Assembly (NCBI GenBank): GCA_018609045.1
Contig: JABAYK010000061.1
Span: 1 to 38,557, forward strand
Origin: Flavobacteriales bacterium
GTDB taxonomy: Bacteria > Bacteroidota > Bacteroidia > Flavobacteriales_G > Salibacteraceae
Direction of reading: 5' to 3'
Length of the DNA stretch: 38,557 nucleotides
Notes under the pieces: model-generated
Told to the model about the DNA's origin: nothing
What the model saw: only the letters and a program-made list of their open reading frames with translations
The model's database searches: none
Shown: positions 8,936 to 16,302 of the stretch, piece by piece
How the letters are laid out: every line of letters begins with the position of its first letter
How positions within the stretch are numbered: position 1 is the first letter of the stretch
Program-made: the position numbers and the translations under genes

Positions 8936-9725
8936 ACCACGATTAATTACAGGTTTAGCTTTTGGGTTTGGTGTAATTACACTAGTTTACCTAAATGCAT
9001 TCACTTATGTATCGTTGTTTTTATTCTTTTTAGTTGCTGGAATTTGGGAACTCTTTGCACTTTTTGAAAATCAAAGTAAACCTCGAATAAAAATATTCTC
9101 AATTATTCTTGGTATCACTTTGTTTTCGATGTGTTTTTTGCACGCCTCTTCAAATTTTGATTCAAGGTATTTTGCATTTTTAATCCCCGCATTTTTCCTT
9201 CTCTTCTACTTTAATTTATATACTAATTCTACCCAAAAACACTTTGCCCCGTTTGTAAATTTAATTGGGGTTTTGTATGTAGCCCTACCCTTTTCCTTAT
9301 TAAATTATTTAGTTTTTTCAAGCTCTGGAGAATATGAACCACTAAATCTTTTAGGCATTATATTACTTATTTGGACTAACGACTCATTTGCCTACTTTAC
9401 AGGAAGTATGATTGGAAAAAATAAATTATTCGAAAGGATTTCTCCAGGTAAAACTTGGGAAGGTTTTGTTGGAGGATTTTTGTTTTGCTTTGGCATGGGA
9501 ATATTAATTGGAATGTATTTAGGTAATGTTCCAAAATGGATATTATTTGCTGTAATAATGAGTGTTTTCGGAACTATCGGAGATTTGGTAGAATCACACA
9601 TGAAGCGTTTGGCTGGAATAAAAGATTCTGGCAAAATATTACCAGGCCATGGTGGAGTTTTAGATCGTTTTGATGCATTACTTTTTGCAACCCCCTTTAT
9701 TTTCGTTGTAGATTTATTTCTATAA
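8922..9725 (+). CDS. cdsA: Phosphatidate cytidylyltransferase
   Basis: 267 aa from TTG 8922; TTG 8907 is an in-frame alternative five codons longer, and no ATG is available. It makes CDP-diacylglycerol from phosphatidate and CTP at the inner membrane. It shows multiple hydrophobic segments from residue 8 on. The C-terminal CDP-alcohol signature region is present: SPGKTWEGFVGGF, then GDLVESHMKR, KDSGKILPGHGGVLDRFDAL. I chose 8922 because MKNLKPRLITG aligns with the usual start of the family. It overlaps the DUF2007 gene by 14 bp. Confidence 0.94.
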   Translation: MKNLKPRLITGLAFGFGVITLVYLNAFTYVSLFLFFLVAGIWELFALFENQSKPRIKIFSIILGITLFSMCFLHASSNFDSRYFAFLIPAFFLLFYFNLYTNSTQKHFAPFVNLIGVLYVALPFSLLNYLVFSSSGEYEPLNLLGIILLIWTNDSFAYFTGSMIGKNKLFERISPGKTWEGFVGGFLFCFGMGILIGMYLGNVPKWILFAVIMSVFGTIGDLVESHMKRLAGIKDSGKILPGHGGVLDRFDALLFATPFIFVVDLFL

Positions 9726-9745
9726 AATTTTCAAACCATTTCGTT

Positions 9746-9753
9746 TACATTTG
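9746..9753 (+). promoter_or_regulatory. Putative -7 box (TACATTTG) immediately before psd
   Basis: Exact TAnnTTTG only 5 nt before the psd ATG at 9759. If it is a real -7 element, the transcript would begin at or next to the start codon (leaderless). psd may also be transcribed from the rsfS promoter. Confidence 0.35.
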
Positions 9754-9758
9754 CCCCC

Positions 9759-10415
9759 ATGACTATTCACAAAGAAGGGTACAAAATACTTACAATAACC
9801 TTTGTAGGCTTGCTTATTCTCAATTTAGCAGTTAGGCCATTTATCATGAATTTCCCAACTTTTCAAATTGGTTTTGGAGCATTAAGTTTTGGAATGTTCT
9901 TGCTTGTGTTGCAATTTTTTAGAAGCCCAAATAGAATTGTAGCCAAAAATGATGAAATAATTTATTGCCCTGCAGACGGAAAAGTTGTAGTGATAGAAGA
10001 AACTGAGGAAACTGAGTATTTTAAAGATAAAAGAATTCAAGTTTCAGTATTTATGTCTCCTTTAAACGTGCATGTTAATTGGGCGCCTATGAAAGGTTTG
10101 GTAAAATTGATGAAATACCATCCTGGAAAATTTTTAGTGGCTTGGCATCCAAAATCATCCACAGAAAACGAAAGAACTACCCTTGTTTTAGAAAATAACA
10201 AAGCCGCCATATTGGTAAGGCAAATTGCAGGAGCTGTGGCAAGACGTATTGTTTTTTATCCAAAAGAAGGCGAAACAATGGCCCAAGGCGATCAATTTGG
10301 ATTTATCAAGTTTGGTTCAAGGGTAGATGTTTTTTTACCTCTTGGCACCGAAATTTTGGTAAATATTGACGATGAAGTTTCTGGAAACAAAACTCCGCTT
10401 GCTAAGTTGAAGTAA
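9759..10415 (+). CDS. psd: Phosphatidylserine decarboxylase family protein
   Basis: 218 aa, the short form of the family. It converts phosphatidylserine to phosphatidylethanolamine, with a pyruvoyl cofactor made by self-cleavage. Two hydrophobic stretches at about 11-29 and 34-53 anchor it to the membrane. CPADGKVVVIEE (70-81), FMSPLNVHVNWAP (98-110) and the cleavage motif FGS (185-187, Ser187 as the predicted pyruvoyl precursor) are intact. It follows cdsA, the enzyme that supplies CDP-diacylglycerol two steps earlier in the pathway. No phosphatidylserine synthase gene is in the window. Confidence 0.94.
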   Translation: MTIHKEGYKILTITFVGLLILNLAVRPFIMNFPTFQIGFGALSFGMFLLVLQFFRSPNRIVAKNDEIIYCPADGKVVVIEETEETEYFKDKRIQVSVFMSPLNVHVNWAPMKGLVKLMKYHPGKFLVAWHPKSSTENERTTLVLENNKAAILVRQIAGAVARRIVFYPKEGETMAQGDQFGFIKFGSRVDVFLPLGTEILVNIDDEVSGNKTPLAKLK

Positions 10416-10424
10416 GCACTTCAA
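10407..10424 (+). terminator. Small hairpin over the psd stop codon
   Basis: A 7-bp perfect stem (10407-10413 with 10418-10424, 4-nt loop AAGC) includes the psd stop codon. The following sequence is A-rich rather than T-rich, so an intrinsic terminator is not well supported. Confidence 0.2.
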
Positions 10425-10455
10425 AAACCAAAATCAACTTTATTTCAAACGATTT

Positions 10456-10932
10456 TTATTGCATCAAAATTTGAAGCATAGCTTCTTCTATATCACCTGG
10501 AGTGGACATTATTTTAGAGAAAGTTCCCATGGTTAAATCAGGAAAAGAAAGAGCAATTCTGAATCTTCCATGAAGCATGTATACTTTGTTGTTTAGCACA
10601 AGAATTTCATAAGGTAAAAAACAAGTGTTTTTAGGTTTTAAAAAATCAATTATTGGTAGAAAAATTTGTTCTCCTTCATCTCCAAACAACCCAATGCCAT
10701 ACAAGGCCATTTTCTGTTCAGACAATTCAACAGAATAAACAAGTTTTGTTTCATCCATAAGTACCCTTAAACCTTTTTTGATATTTGAGTTAATGGTCTC
10801 AAAGCTTGAATATTCTCCTAGTTCAACTACATCTTTAAAATAAGGCATTCCAAACATGTACTGATAATCAATTAAATCATCTACTTCTAAGCCTTCTTTT
10901 GAACCAAATTCAAATGATTCTGCCAAACCCAA
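10456..10932 (-). CDS. Uncharacterised protein
   Basis: 158 aa from TTG 10932. I do not recognise the family. There is no signal peptide or membrane segment. The sequence is acidic, with predicted alternating strands (VYSVELSEQKMALYGIGLFG; CFLPYEILVLNNKVYMLHGRFRIAL) and a short C-terminal helix. The start is uncertain: the frame is open to 10959, and an ATA at 10953 would give MEALFTNLGLAESF, which looks more natural and would overlap the stop of the upstream exported-protein gene. An internal ATG (residue 27) is another option. It is almost certainly cotranscribed with the gene at 10950-11366. Confidence 0.6.
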   Translation of the reverse strand: MGLAESFEFGSKEGLEVDDLIDYQYMFGMPYFKDVVELGEYSSFETINSNIKKGLRVLMDETKLVYSVELSEQKMALYGIGLFGDEGEQIFLPIIDFLKPKNTCFLPYEILVLNNKVYMLHGRFRIALSFPDLTMGTFSKIMSTPGDIEEAMLQILMQ

Positions 10933-10949
10933 ATTGGTAAATAATGCTT

Positions 10950-11366
10950 CTATTTTATTTTATTATTCAAATCATCAAAAACACCAATTTCTTTGCTATA
11001 GTCTTCTTGAAAATAAGCTGCTCCCCAATAATGAGGATTTGTGGCTGACAAGATAATTTTATCATCTTCTTTGGTTATTGCAATTCTTTGGGTTAAACCA
11101 AAGCCACGTATTCCTCCATACTTTTTTACTGTGCTTTGTAATTCGGGAGTTGTGTAAACAAAAACCCATCTTCCATAATCTTTTGCTGGTTTATATTGGC
11201 CTACTAGGGTCAGTCCACTAGTTGCCATTTTTTGGTCAACCAATGATTTGGCCATGTCAAAATCTGAAATATTTAATTGAGCGCCGATATAGGGTTTTAA
11301 TTTTTGAGCTTGGCCTGCAAGAATTATTGCACTCAAAAACATTAAGGTGGTTAATAGTCTTTTCAT
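10950..11366 (-). CDS. Small exported protein, possibly DUF302-like
   Basis: 138 aa. Residues 1-20 form a clear signal peptide (MKRLL start, hydrophobic core, cut near GQAQ). There is no lipobox cysteine, so it should be periplasmic or outer-membrane associated. The mature part has a helix (SDFDMAKSLVDQKMATSG), then LTLVGQYKP, VFVYTTPEL, RGFGLTQRIAI and SATNPHYWGAAYF. This order resembles DUF302-type small proteins, but the match is from memory and weak. It is the first gene of a two-gene leftward unit diverging from the E2-like gene. Confidence 0.7.
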   Translation of the reverse strand: MKRLLTTLMFLSAIILAGQAQKLKPYIGAQLNISDFDMAKSLVDQKMATSGLTLVGQYKPAKDYGRWVFVYTTPELQSTVKKYGGIRGFGLTQRIAITKEDDKIILSATNPHYWGAAYFQEDYSKEIGVFDDLNNKIK

Positions 11367-11370
11367 CTAT

Positions 11371-11378
11371 CAAATTTA
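11371..11378 (-). promoter_or_regulatory. Putative -7 box (TAAATTTG) 4 nt before a start codon
   Basis: Exact TAnnTTTG on the minus strand, 4 nt before the ATG at 11366. A start at the normal distance would give a leaderless transcript for the exported-protein gene. Confidence 0.4.
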
Positions 11379-11463
11379 GGTAGGATAAAAAACTCAAAAA
11401 TGAGATTTATCAAGAATTTAAAAATAACAATTTAATACTTAAAAATTTTTATTGCTGTTTGGC

Positions 11464-11471
11464 TACTTTTG
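11464..11471 (+). promoter_or_regulatory. Putative -7 box (TACTTTTG) 4 nt before a GTG start
   Basis: Exact TAnnTTTG, 4 nt before the GTG start at 11476. Together with the divergent box at 11371-11378 it frames a 92-bp promoter region rich in A/T runs. Confidence 0.4.
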
Positions 11472-11475
11472 AGCC

Positions 11476-12258
11476 GTGGAGTTAAATAACACTTGGAGAA
11501 AAACAGCCTCTACCATTTATGAGAAACCTCGTGACTCTAAAATGCTTGGCGCTGTAGAAATTGACATTACCCATGTTGAAGAGTTCATTGCCCAAAAAAG
11601 AAAAGAAGGGATAAAAATTACCCTTACCCATATTTTCGCTTTGGTTGTTGGGAAGGCTGTAAAACATGATGTTCCAGAACTAAATTGTTACCTTACTAGA
11701 GGAAAAATTTTTCAAAGAAAAACGGTTGATGCTATGATATCTGTTTTGATTGGAAAAAACCAAATGGGCTCTGTAATAGTAAAGGATATTGATAATTACA
11801 ACATTGTTGAGCTAAGCAACTATTTAGATCAACAAATTTTAGATGCGAAAGATAAAAAAGGAGATCAATCTAAAAAGAAAAAAAATCTATTGGCTAGTGT
11901 TCCTTGGCCTTTTAGAAAACCCCTTTTTAATTTTATTCGTTGGACTTCTCAAGATTTAGGAATAATTATTCCTGGAATTGGTATAAAACCAGATGCTTTT
12001 GGAACTTTTATTCTTTCAAATATTGGAACCCTTGGACTTGATGTTGGCTTTGGCTCTTTAATGCCTCCAAGTAATTTGGCATTTGTAATGTTTATGGGAA
12101 AAAGCCAAAAGAAACCAATTGTGGTTAATGATGAAATTGTAATACGAAAAATGATTTCTTTAACCTCGGTTTTAGATCATAGAATTATTGATGGATCGCA
12201 CGGTGGAAACTTGTTTAGGGCAATAAAAAAATACTTGGCTGAGCCGGAAAAACTTTAA
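11476..12258 (+). CDS. Stand-alone 2-oxoacid dehydrogenase E2-type acyltransferase domain protein
   Basis: 260 aa from GTG 11476. It has the trimeric CAT-like acyltransferase fold of E2 subunits: SKMLGAVEIDITHVEEF near the start, LTHIFALVVGKAV (50-62), a FGTFILSNIGTLGLD strand (175-189) and the active-site motif DHRIIDG (234-240; His235, Asp239). There is no lipoyl domain and no E3/E1-binding domain, so it cannot itself carry acyl groups as a normal E2 does. A Lys-rich insert lies at about 124-137. It may act on a free acyl-CoA or on another lipoylated protein; I cannot say which. No E1 or E3 gene is nearby. Confidence 0.85.
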   Translation: MELNNTWRKTASTIYEKPRDSKMLGAVEIDITHVEEFIAQKRKEGIKITLTHIFALVVGKAVKHDVPELNCYLTRGKIFQRKTVDAMISVLIGKNQMGSVIVKDIDNYNIVELSNYLDQQILDAKDKKGDQSKKKKNLLASVPWPFRKPLFNFIRWTSQDLGIIIPGIGIKPDAFGTFILSNIGTLGLDVGFGSLMPPSNLAFVMFMGKSQKKPIVVNDEIVIRKMISLTSVLDHRIIDGSHGGNLFRAIKKYLAEPEKL

Positions 12259-12259
12259 A

Positions 12260-12952
12260 CTACAAAATTCCTATTAGCTCTTTTAAATTTTGAATTTCGA
12301 AGGTGACTTCTTCGTTATTCGGCAAACCATCAGGATTAAAGAAAACTTGGTCCATACCAACTTCTTTTGCTCCCAAAATATCGGCTTCTAGGTTATCTCC
12401 TATCATTAAAGATTCTTGAACCTCTGCATTTGAAAGCTCCAAAGCATAATTAAAAATTTTGGGATCAGGTTTTTTTACTCCGGCATTTTCTGAAGTAATT
12501 ACCTCTTCAAAGTATTGAGCCAAATTACTTTTCTCCAATTTAATATATTGTACCTCTTCAAACCCGTTGGTAATGATATGAAGTTTGTATTTTGATTTTA
12601 AATAGTTGAGCGTTTCGTGTGTATTGGGAAAAACATTTTGTTTATGAGGACTATATTTCACATAATAATCGCCAATAGAAGTGGCCAACTCGAAATTATC
12701 AACGTCAAAATGTTTTAACGTAAAATGAAACCGATTGTACCTTAACTCTTCCTTGGTTACCCTACCCTTTCGGTAATCATCCCAAAAAGCATCATTTACA
12801 ATCCAGTATTCATGAATAAATTCGTTCCAGTTTATACCCAATGAAGCAAGCGAAAACAACTCGAATGCTTCTGATAATGTTTCTTTAGAATTCTTGGCAA
12901 AGTCCCATAAAGTATGGTCTAAATCGAAAAAGATGTGTTTGTATTTACTCAA
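12260..12952 (-). CDS. HAD-superfamily hydrolase, YjjG-type nucleotidase
   Basis: 230 aa from TTG 12952. HAD motif I is FDLDHTLWDF (about 8-17), motif II is IITNGFE, motif III is the lysine in AGVKKPDPKIF, and motif IV is MIGDNLEADILGA. The long helical cap after motif I (NSKETLSEAFELF) matches the YjjG/haloacid-dehalogenase-like group, which removes phosphate from pyrimidine nucleotides. I rejected a start at 13009 because TTG 12952 forms a TTGA overlap with the stop of the upstream membrane-protein gene and gives the usual family length. It is the last gene of the upp operon, which fits a nucleotide-related role. Confidence 0.87.
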   Translation of the reverse strand: MSKYKHIFFDLDHTLWDFAKNSKETLSEAFELFSLASLGINWNEFIHEYWIVNDAFWDDYRKGRVTKEELRYNRFHFTLKHFDVDNFELATSIGDYYVKYSPHKQNVFPNTHETLNYLKSKYKLHIITNGFEEVQYIKLEKSNLAQYFEEVITSENAGVKKPDPKIFNYALELSNAEVQESLMIGDNLEADILGAKEVGMDQVFFNPDGLPNNEEVTFEIQNLKELIGIL

Positions 12953-13389
12953 ACCAGATTGTTTTTTATTATAATTGAAAAAAACGTTAAACCCAAGCTC
13001 CAAAGACAAATGGAAGCAATTAAATAAGGAATTGTTCTTGGGTTGTACCTAAAATATCTTGCTGCAAGAAATGATGCTAAAGGTATTGAAATAACCCCCA
13101 TTAAAATGGCCAAGCCAATAACACCAAACTTATTTTTGGTTGATACGATTAACTTATTTTTTCTTGAAAACTTCTTTGATGGATTTTTATTTGGAAAATA
13201 TGCGCTCCATTTTGCTAAAATCCACGAACCTGAAAAAAAAAACAGAAAAACGCCAAAAACCCCGCCTGATATGGTAATAATCAATGTTTCGACAAAGCCA
13301 TAACCTGCTGCAACGGTAGCGCTTGGAGCAAACAGAAACTTAACAGAGCTAAAAAGAAATAACCCAACAATTTCAATCAATTTTTGCAT
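12949..13389 (-). CDS. Small integral membrane protein, unknown function
   Basis: 146 aa with four likely membrane segments: about 5-20, 32-57, 87-110 and 120-140. Between the second and third lies a basic loop (KNPSKKFSRKNKLIV), which should face the cytoplasm. The stretch FGVIGLAILMGVISIPLASFLAARYF recalls small export-type membrane proteins, but I cannot assign a family. It lies between upp (6-bp gap) and the HAD gene (TTGA overlap) in one leftward operon. Confidence 0.8.
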   Translation of the reverse strand: MQKLIEIVGLFLFSSVKFLFAPSATVAAGYGFVETLIITISGGVFGVFLFFFSGSWILAKWSAYFPNKNPSKKFSRKNKLIVSTKNKFGVIGLAILMGVISIPLASFLAARYFRYNPRTIPYLIASICLWSLGLTFFSIIIKNNLV

Positions 13390-13395
13390 TTCATT

Positions 13396-14043
13396 TTAAT
13401 CTTCTTTCGAGCCAAAGGCTAAGTCACCTGCATCTCCTAAACCAGGAACAATGTAGGCTTGTGCTGTTAATTCATCATCTAAGGCTGCAACCCAAAGTGT
13501 GGCGTTTTTTCCCATGTGAGATTTTACGTGATCTACACCTTCTTGCGAAGCAATTACACTAACAAAATGTGTATGTTTTGGTTCGCCCTTATTTAGCATG
13601 GCTTCATAACTTAAAACCATCGATTTTCCTGTGGCAAGCATTGGGTCAGCAATTATCAAAATTTTTCCATCTAAATTGGTAGAAGAAAGATACTCTACCT
13701 CTACTTCGAAGCTTCCATCTTTATAATGTTTTCTGTACGCAGAAACAAATGCATTGTCGGCATCATCAAAATAATTGAGTAACCCTTGATGCAATGGCAA
13801 ACTCGCTCTCAAAATACAACCCAAAACAATTTTATCTGAGTTTAAATTAATTTGAGCTTCACCTAAAGGAGTTGTTACACTTTGTTCTTTATAGCTTAAG
13901 GTTTTGCTAATTTCCATTGCGAAGACCTCACCAATACGCTCCAGGTTTTTTCTGAAACGCATTCTATCTTTTTGAATTTTTGAATCTCTTATTTCTGCTA
14001 GGAACTTATTGAGTAAACTGTTTTGAGAAGATAGATTAATCAT
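13396..14043 (-). CDS. upp: Uracil phosphoribosyltransferase
   Basis: 215 aa. It salvages uracil to UMP with PRPP. The PRPP-binding loop ILIIADPMLATGKS (128-141) and the uracil-binding end YIVPGLGDAGDLAFG (about 197-211) are both intact, as is RASLPLHQG (79-87). It is the first gene of a leftward operon with a membrane protein and a YjjG-type nucleotidase. A TAnnTTTG box lies 19 nt upstream. Confidence 0.96.
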   Translation of the reverse strand: MINLSSQNSLLNKFLAEIRDSKIQKDRMRFRKNLERIGEVFAMEISKTLSYKEQSVTTPLGEAQINLNSDKIVLGCILRASLPLHQGLLNYFDDADNAFVSAYRKHYKDGSFEVEVEYLSSTNLDGKILIIADPMLATGKSMVLSYEAMLNKGEPKHTHFVSVIASQEGVDHVKSHMGKNATLWVAALDDELTAQAYIVPGLGDAGDLAFGSKED

Positions 14044-14062
14044 ACTTTTAGATTTCAGTTCC

Positions 14063-14070
14063 CAAATTTA
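14063..14070 (-). promoter_or_regulatory. Putative -7 box (TAAATTTG) for upp
   Basis: Exact TAnnTTTG on the minus strand, 19 nt before the upp ATG at 14043; the -33 region is A/T-rich without a clear TTTG. Confidence 0.4.
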
Positions 14071-14124
14071 CAATGAAGTATTGCTTAAAAACTGATTTTT
14101 CACATTAATTAAAAGAAAGTTGAA

Positions 14125-15429
14125 TTAATTTGAATTCGCAATTTTAATTAACTCTTCATATAGGTTTTCCCAACCCTGCCATTGACCAAAACCACTTAGC
14201 GTATCGCTGTGCCATAATAAATAGAATTCGCCACCAACATTTTTTACTTCATCAATAATAATTTTAAAAGATTTAATGGCCTCTTCGGGATTTTGGTTTT
14301 GGTAATATTTGCAAGTAGCTTCCATGGCATAAAACGGATGAATACAAAGCGAAGAGCTTTTTTCTAACTCTAAATCATAAAAATTAAAGCTATTGGCAAT
14401 GCTTGCCCTAAATCCAAAAATTTGAGGATAACCCATGCTGTAATCATCTGTTATGCCTTCTTCTATAAGGTTTCTGTAGGTATTTGGAAACTGAACCACC
14501 AGAAAGTGTTGTCTGCTTTTGGTTACGTTTCTGTGGGTAATTTGGGTTAATCGTTCAACCTCTATTTTTAATTTTTGGTTGTTTTGGTTAGATGCAAAAG
14601 AGGGATGGATTCCTACCTCAACATAATCGTTTACATGTTTTATTAATTCTTGAAATTTTCTGTTTCCAGGCGGGACGTTTTTGTCGTTCACATCATAATC
14701 TGCCAAAAGAAAAAACAATATTTGGTTGAGTTTATACTTTTTCTCAATGTCAATAATTTTTTCAAAAACATCATACGGATCTTCTTGTTTGCCTGCTATA
14801 ACCTTTGATCTTAGCCTAATATCCTGCCAATTTCTTTCAAAAATAGAGCGGGCGAATGCTCCTGCTGTTCTAACAAACCCTTTGCCTTTATAAGCATAAG
14901 CGTTATCTACATCAATGGTTGGTACAAATTGAAATTTTGGAGTTTGAATTGAGAATTTCGGAAACTGTTTTTGCAAACTTTCAACCAACCACTTTGCCCA
15001 AAAATTTACAACTGGCTTGCTTAAAAAGTTGTTTTGAAATGCCAAGCTCGATTTATAATCAAACCTTCCTAAATCATCGGTTTTATGAGGAAGATATTCT
15101 TCATACCTCGAAACCAAATAAAAAGAAGCTGCAAAAACATCAAACGGAAAGTCGGTTTCTTTTTGGGTAAAAAAAATTGGAATTTCATTTTGAACCTCAA
15201 CAATAATCTTTTGGGAAACTATATCTCTTTCAGAAAGCAAACCCTTAGGTTTAATATGAAAAGAGTTTTCTTTTTTGGTTTTTGAATAGTTAATCTTTAC
15301 CCCTTCTTCTTTGTCAAACTTTTCGGCATCTTGAAAAAATTGGACTTTTAGCTTGTAAATAGAACCAAAAACAACATCAAAAGCATATTGAATTCTAGGC
15401 GTTAAGCGAGAAACAAAAACCTTAACCAT
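14125..15429 (-). CDS. Polysaccharide deacetylase-like protein of the Bacteroidota type
   Basis: 434 aa, no signal peptide, probably cytoplasmic. The N-terminal 165 residues are a family-specific domain (SRYEEYLPHKTDDLGRFDYK is its most typical piece). The C-terminal part is a NodB-like barrel: metal-site candidates are the Asp pair in TIDVDNAYAYKGKG (about 168-181), the His in EVGIHPSFASN and the His in LLWHSDTLSG near the end. The family presumably deacetylates a surface or capsular sugar, but no substrate is known. Its start overlaps the end of the EI24 gene by 8 bp, so the two are translated together. Confidence 0.85.
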   Translation of the reverse strand: MVKVFVSRLTPRIQYAFDVVFGSIYKLKVQFFQDAEKFDKEEGVKINYSKTKKENSFHIKPKGLLSERDIVSQKIIVEVQNEIPIFFTQKETDFPFDVFAASFYLVSRYEEYLPHKTDDLGRFDYKSSLAFQNNFLSKPVVNFWAKWLVESLQKQFPKFSIQTPKFQFVPTIDVDNAYAYKGKGFVRTAGAFARSIFERNWQDIRLRSKVIAGKQEDPYDVFEKIIDIEKKYKLNQILFFLLADYDVNDKNVPPGNRKFQELIKHVNDYVEVGIHPSFASNQNNQKLKIEVERLTQITHRNVTKSRQHFLVVQFPNTYRNLIEEGITDDYSMGYPQIFGFRASIANSFNFYDLELEKSSSLCIHPFYAMEATCKYYQNQNPEEAIKSFKIIIDEVKNVGGEFYLLWHSDTLSGFGQWQGWENLYEELIKIANSN

Positions 15430-16234
15430 GTTGTGTAATTTGAAGTTTTTCTTCTTCCATCAAAGAAATTGTAGCCGCAATAGTACCCACAATTGTTACA
15501 AAACCGGCCAAAAAAGAACCGATATAAGGAATTGCCAATACAAAAACAAAAGGCAAACCAAGTGAGGTGGTAATAATTCGATGTTTCTTGATGTAATCTA
15601 CGCTTTCGGAAATACTTGAAATTCGGCGTTCTAAAAAATAATCCATAAATGAAAAACCATAAAAAAATGCAGAAACAACAAATAGTAAAATTGGGACAGA
15701 AAAATTAACAATTGGAACGAACCCGAGCATCAAAATAAATGCACTAATAATGGTTTGGTAAAAAAAACTTCTAAGGGCAATTACAACTCCTCTAAAAATA
15801 TTTTTAAAGAAATCACCCAATTTAAATTTTGGAATATTGCCTCCATTTTTTCTTTCGGCTAATTCAGAAACATAGCTTAAAAATGGCGACAGGAAAATAA
15901 TTACAACATAACCACCGATGTAAGCATACAAAAACAAGAACATTATTTTGAATAAAATCCAAAGACCAACTTCAAGTAAAACATTGAAAAAACCGGTTGT
16001 ATCTTCTCCAAACCCATCAAAATCAATGTAGCTTTTTATCCATTCAACAACAAATGTACTTACTTGATTTACAGCACTAAAACCAAAATAAAATAACAAA
16101 AAATTAAATACCAATGGAAATAAAAACAGCCAATAAAGTTTATGTTTTACCATAAAGCTTAAAGCCTCAGGGTATTGCCTAACACCCCACATTAATTGTT
16201 TAAAAAACCCGAATGATTTGTTAACTTTTTCCAT
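15422..16234 (-). CDS. EI24/CysZ-like integral membrane protein
   Basis: 270 aa with several long hydrophobic stretches (about 32-55, 85-115, 150-195 and 220-250). FFKQLMWGVRQYPEALSFMVKHKLYWLFLFP at the N-terminus and the FFYGFSFMDYFLERR region (about 190-204) are typical of the EI24 domain family, which includes the sulfate transporter CysZ. No cysteine-biosynthesis gene is nearby, so sulfate transport is not supported by context. It is the first gene of a two-gene unit with the deacetylase-like protein and diverges from purB. Confidence 0.82.
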   Translation of the reverse strand: MEKVNKSFGFFKQLMWGVRQYPEALSFMVKHKLYWLFLFPLVFNFLLFYFGFSAVNQVSTFVVEWIKSYIDFDGFGEDTTGFFNVLLEVGLWILFKIMFLFLYAYIGGYVVIIFLSPFLSYVSELAERKNGGNIPKFKLGDFFKNIFRGVVIALRSFFYQTIISAFILMLGFVPIVNFSVPILLFVVSAFFYGFSFMDYFLERRISSISESVDYIKKHRIITTSLGLPFVFVLAIPYIGSFLAGFVTIVGTIAATISLMEEEKLQITQHG

Positions 16235-16277
16235 GATTATTAACCTTTTAATAAGGCTTTCAGCGGTCTAAATTAGT

Positions 16278-16285
16278 TAATTTTG
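16278..16285 (+). promoter_or_regulatory. Putative -7 box (TAATTTTG) for purB
   Basis: Exact TAnnTTTG, 17 nt before the purB ATG at 16303, in the 68-bp gap between divergent EI24 and purB. Confidence 0.4.
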
Positions 16286-16302
16286 CAGTCCAATTTTAAG
16301 AT

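Noticed and set aside
13043..13303. Plus-strand 86-aa open frame
   Set aside because: It is antisense to the membrane-protein gene at 12949-13389, which has membrane segments and operon context.
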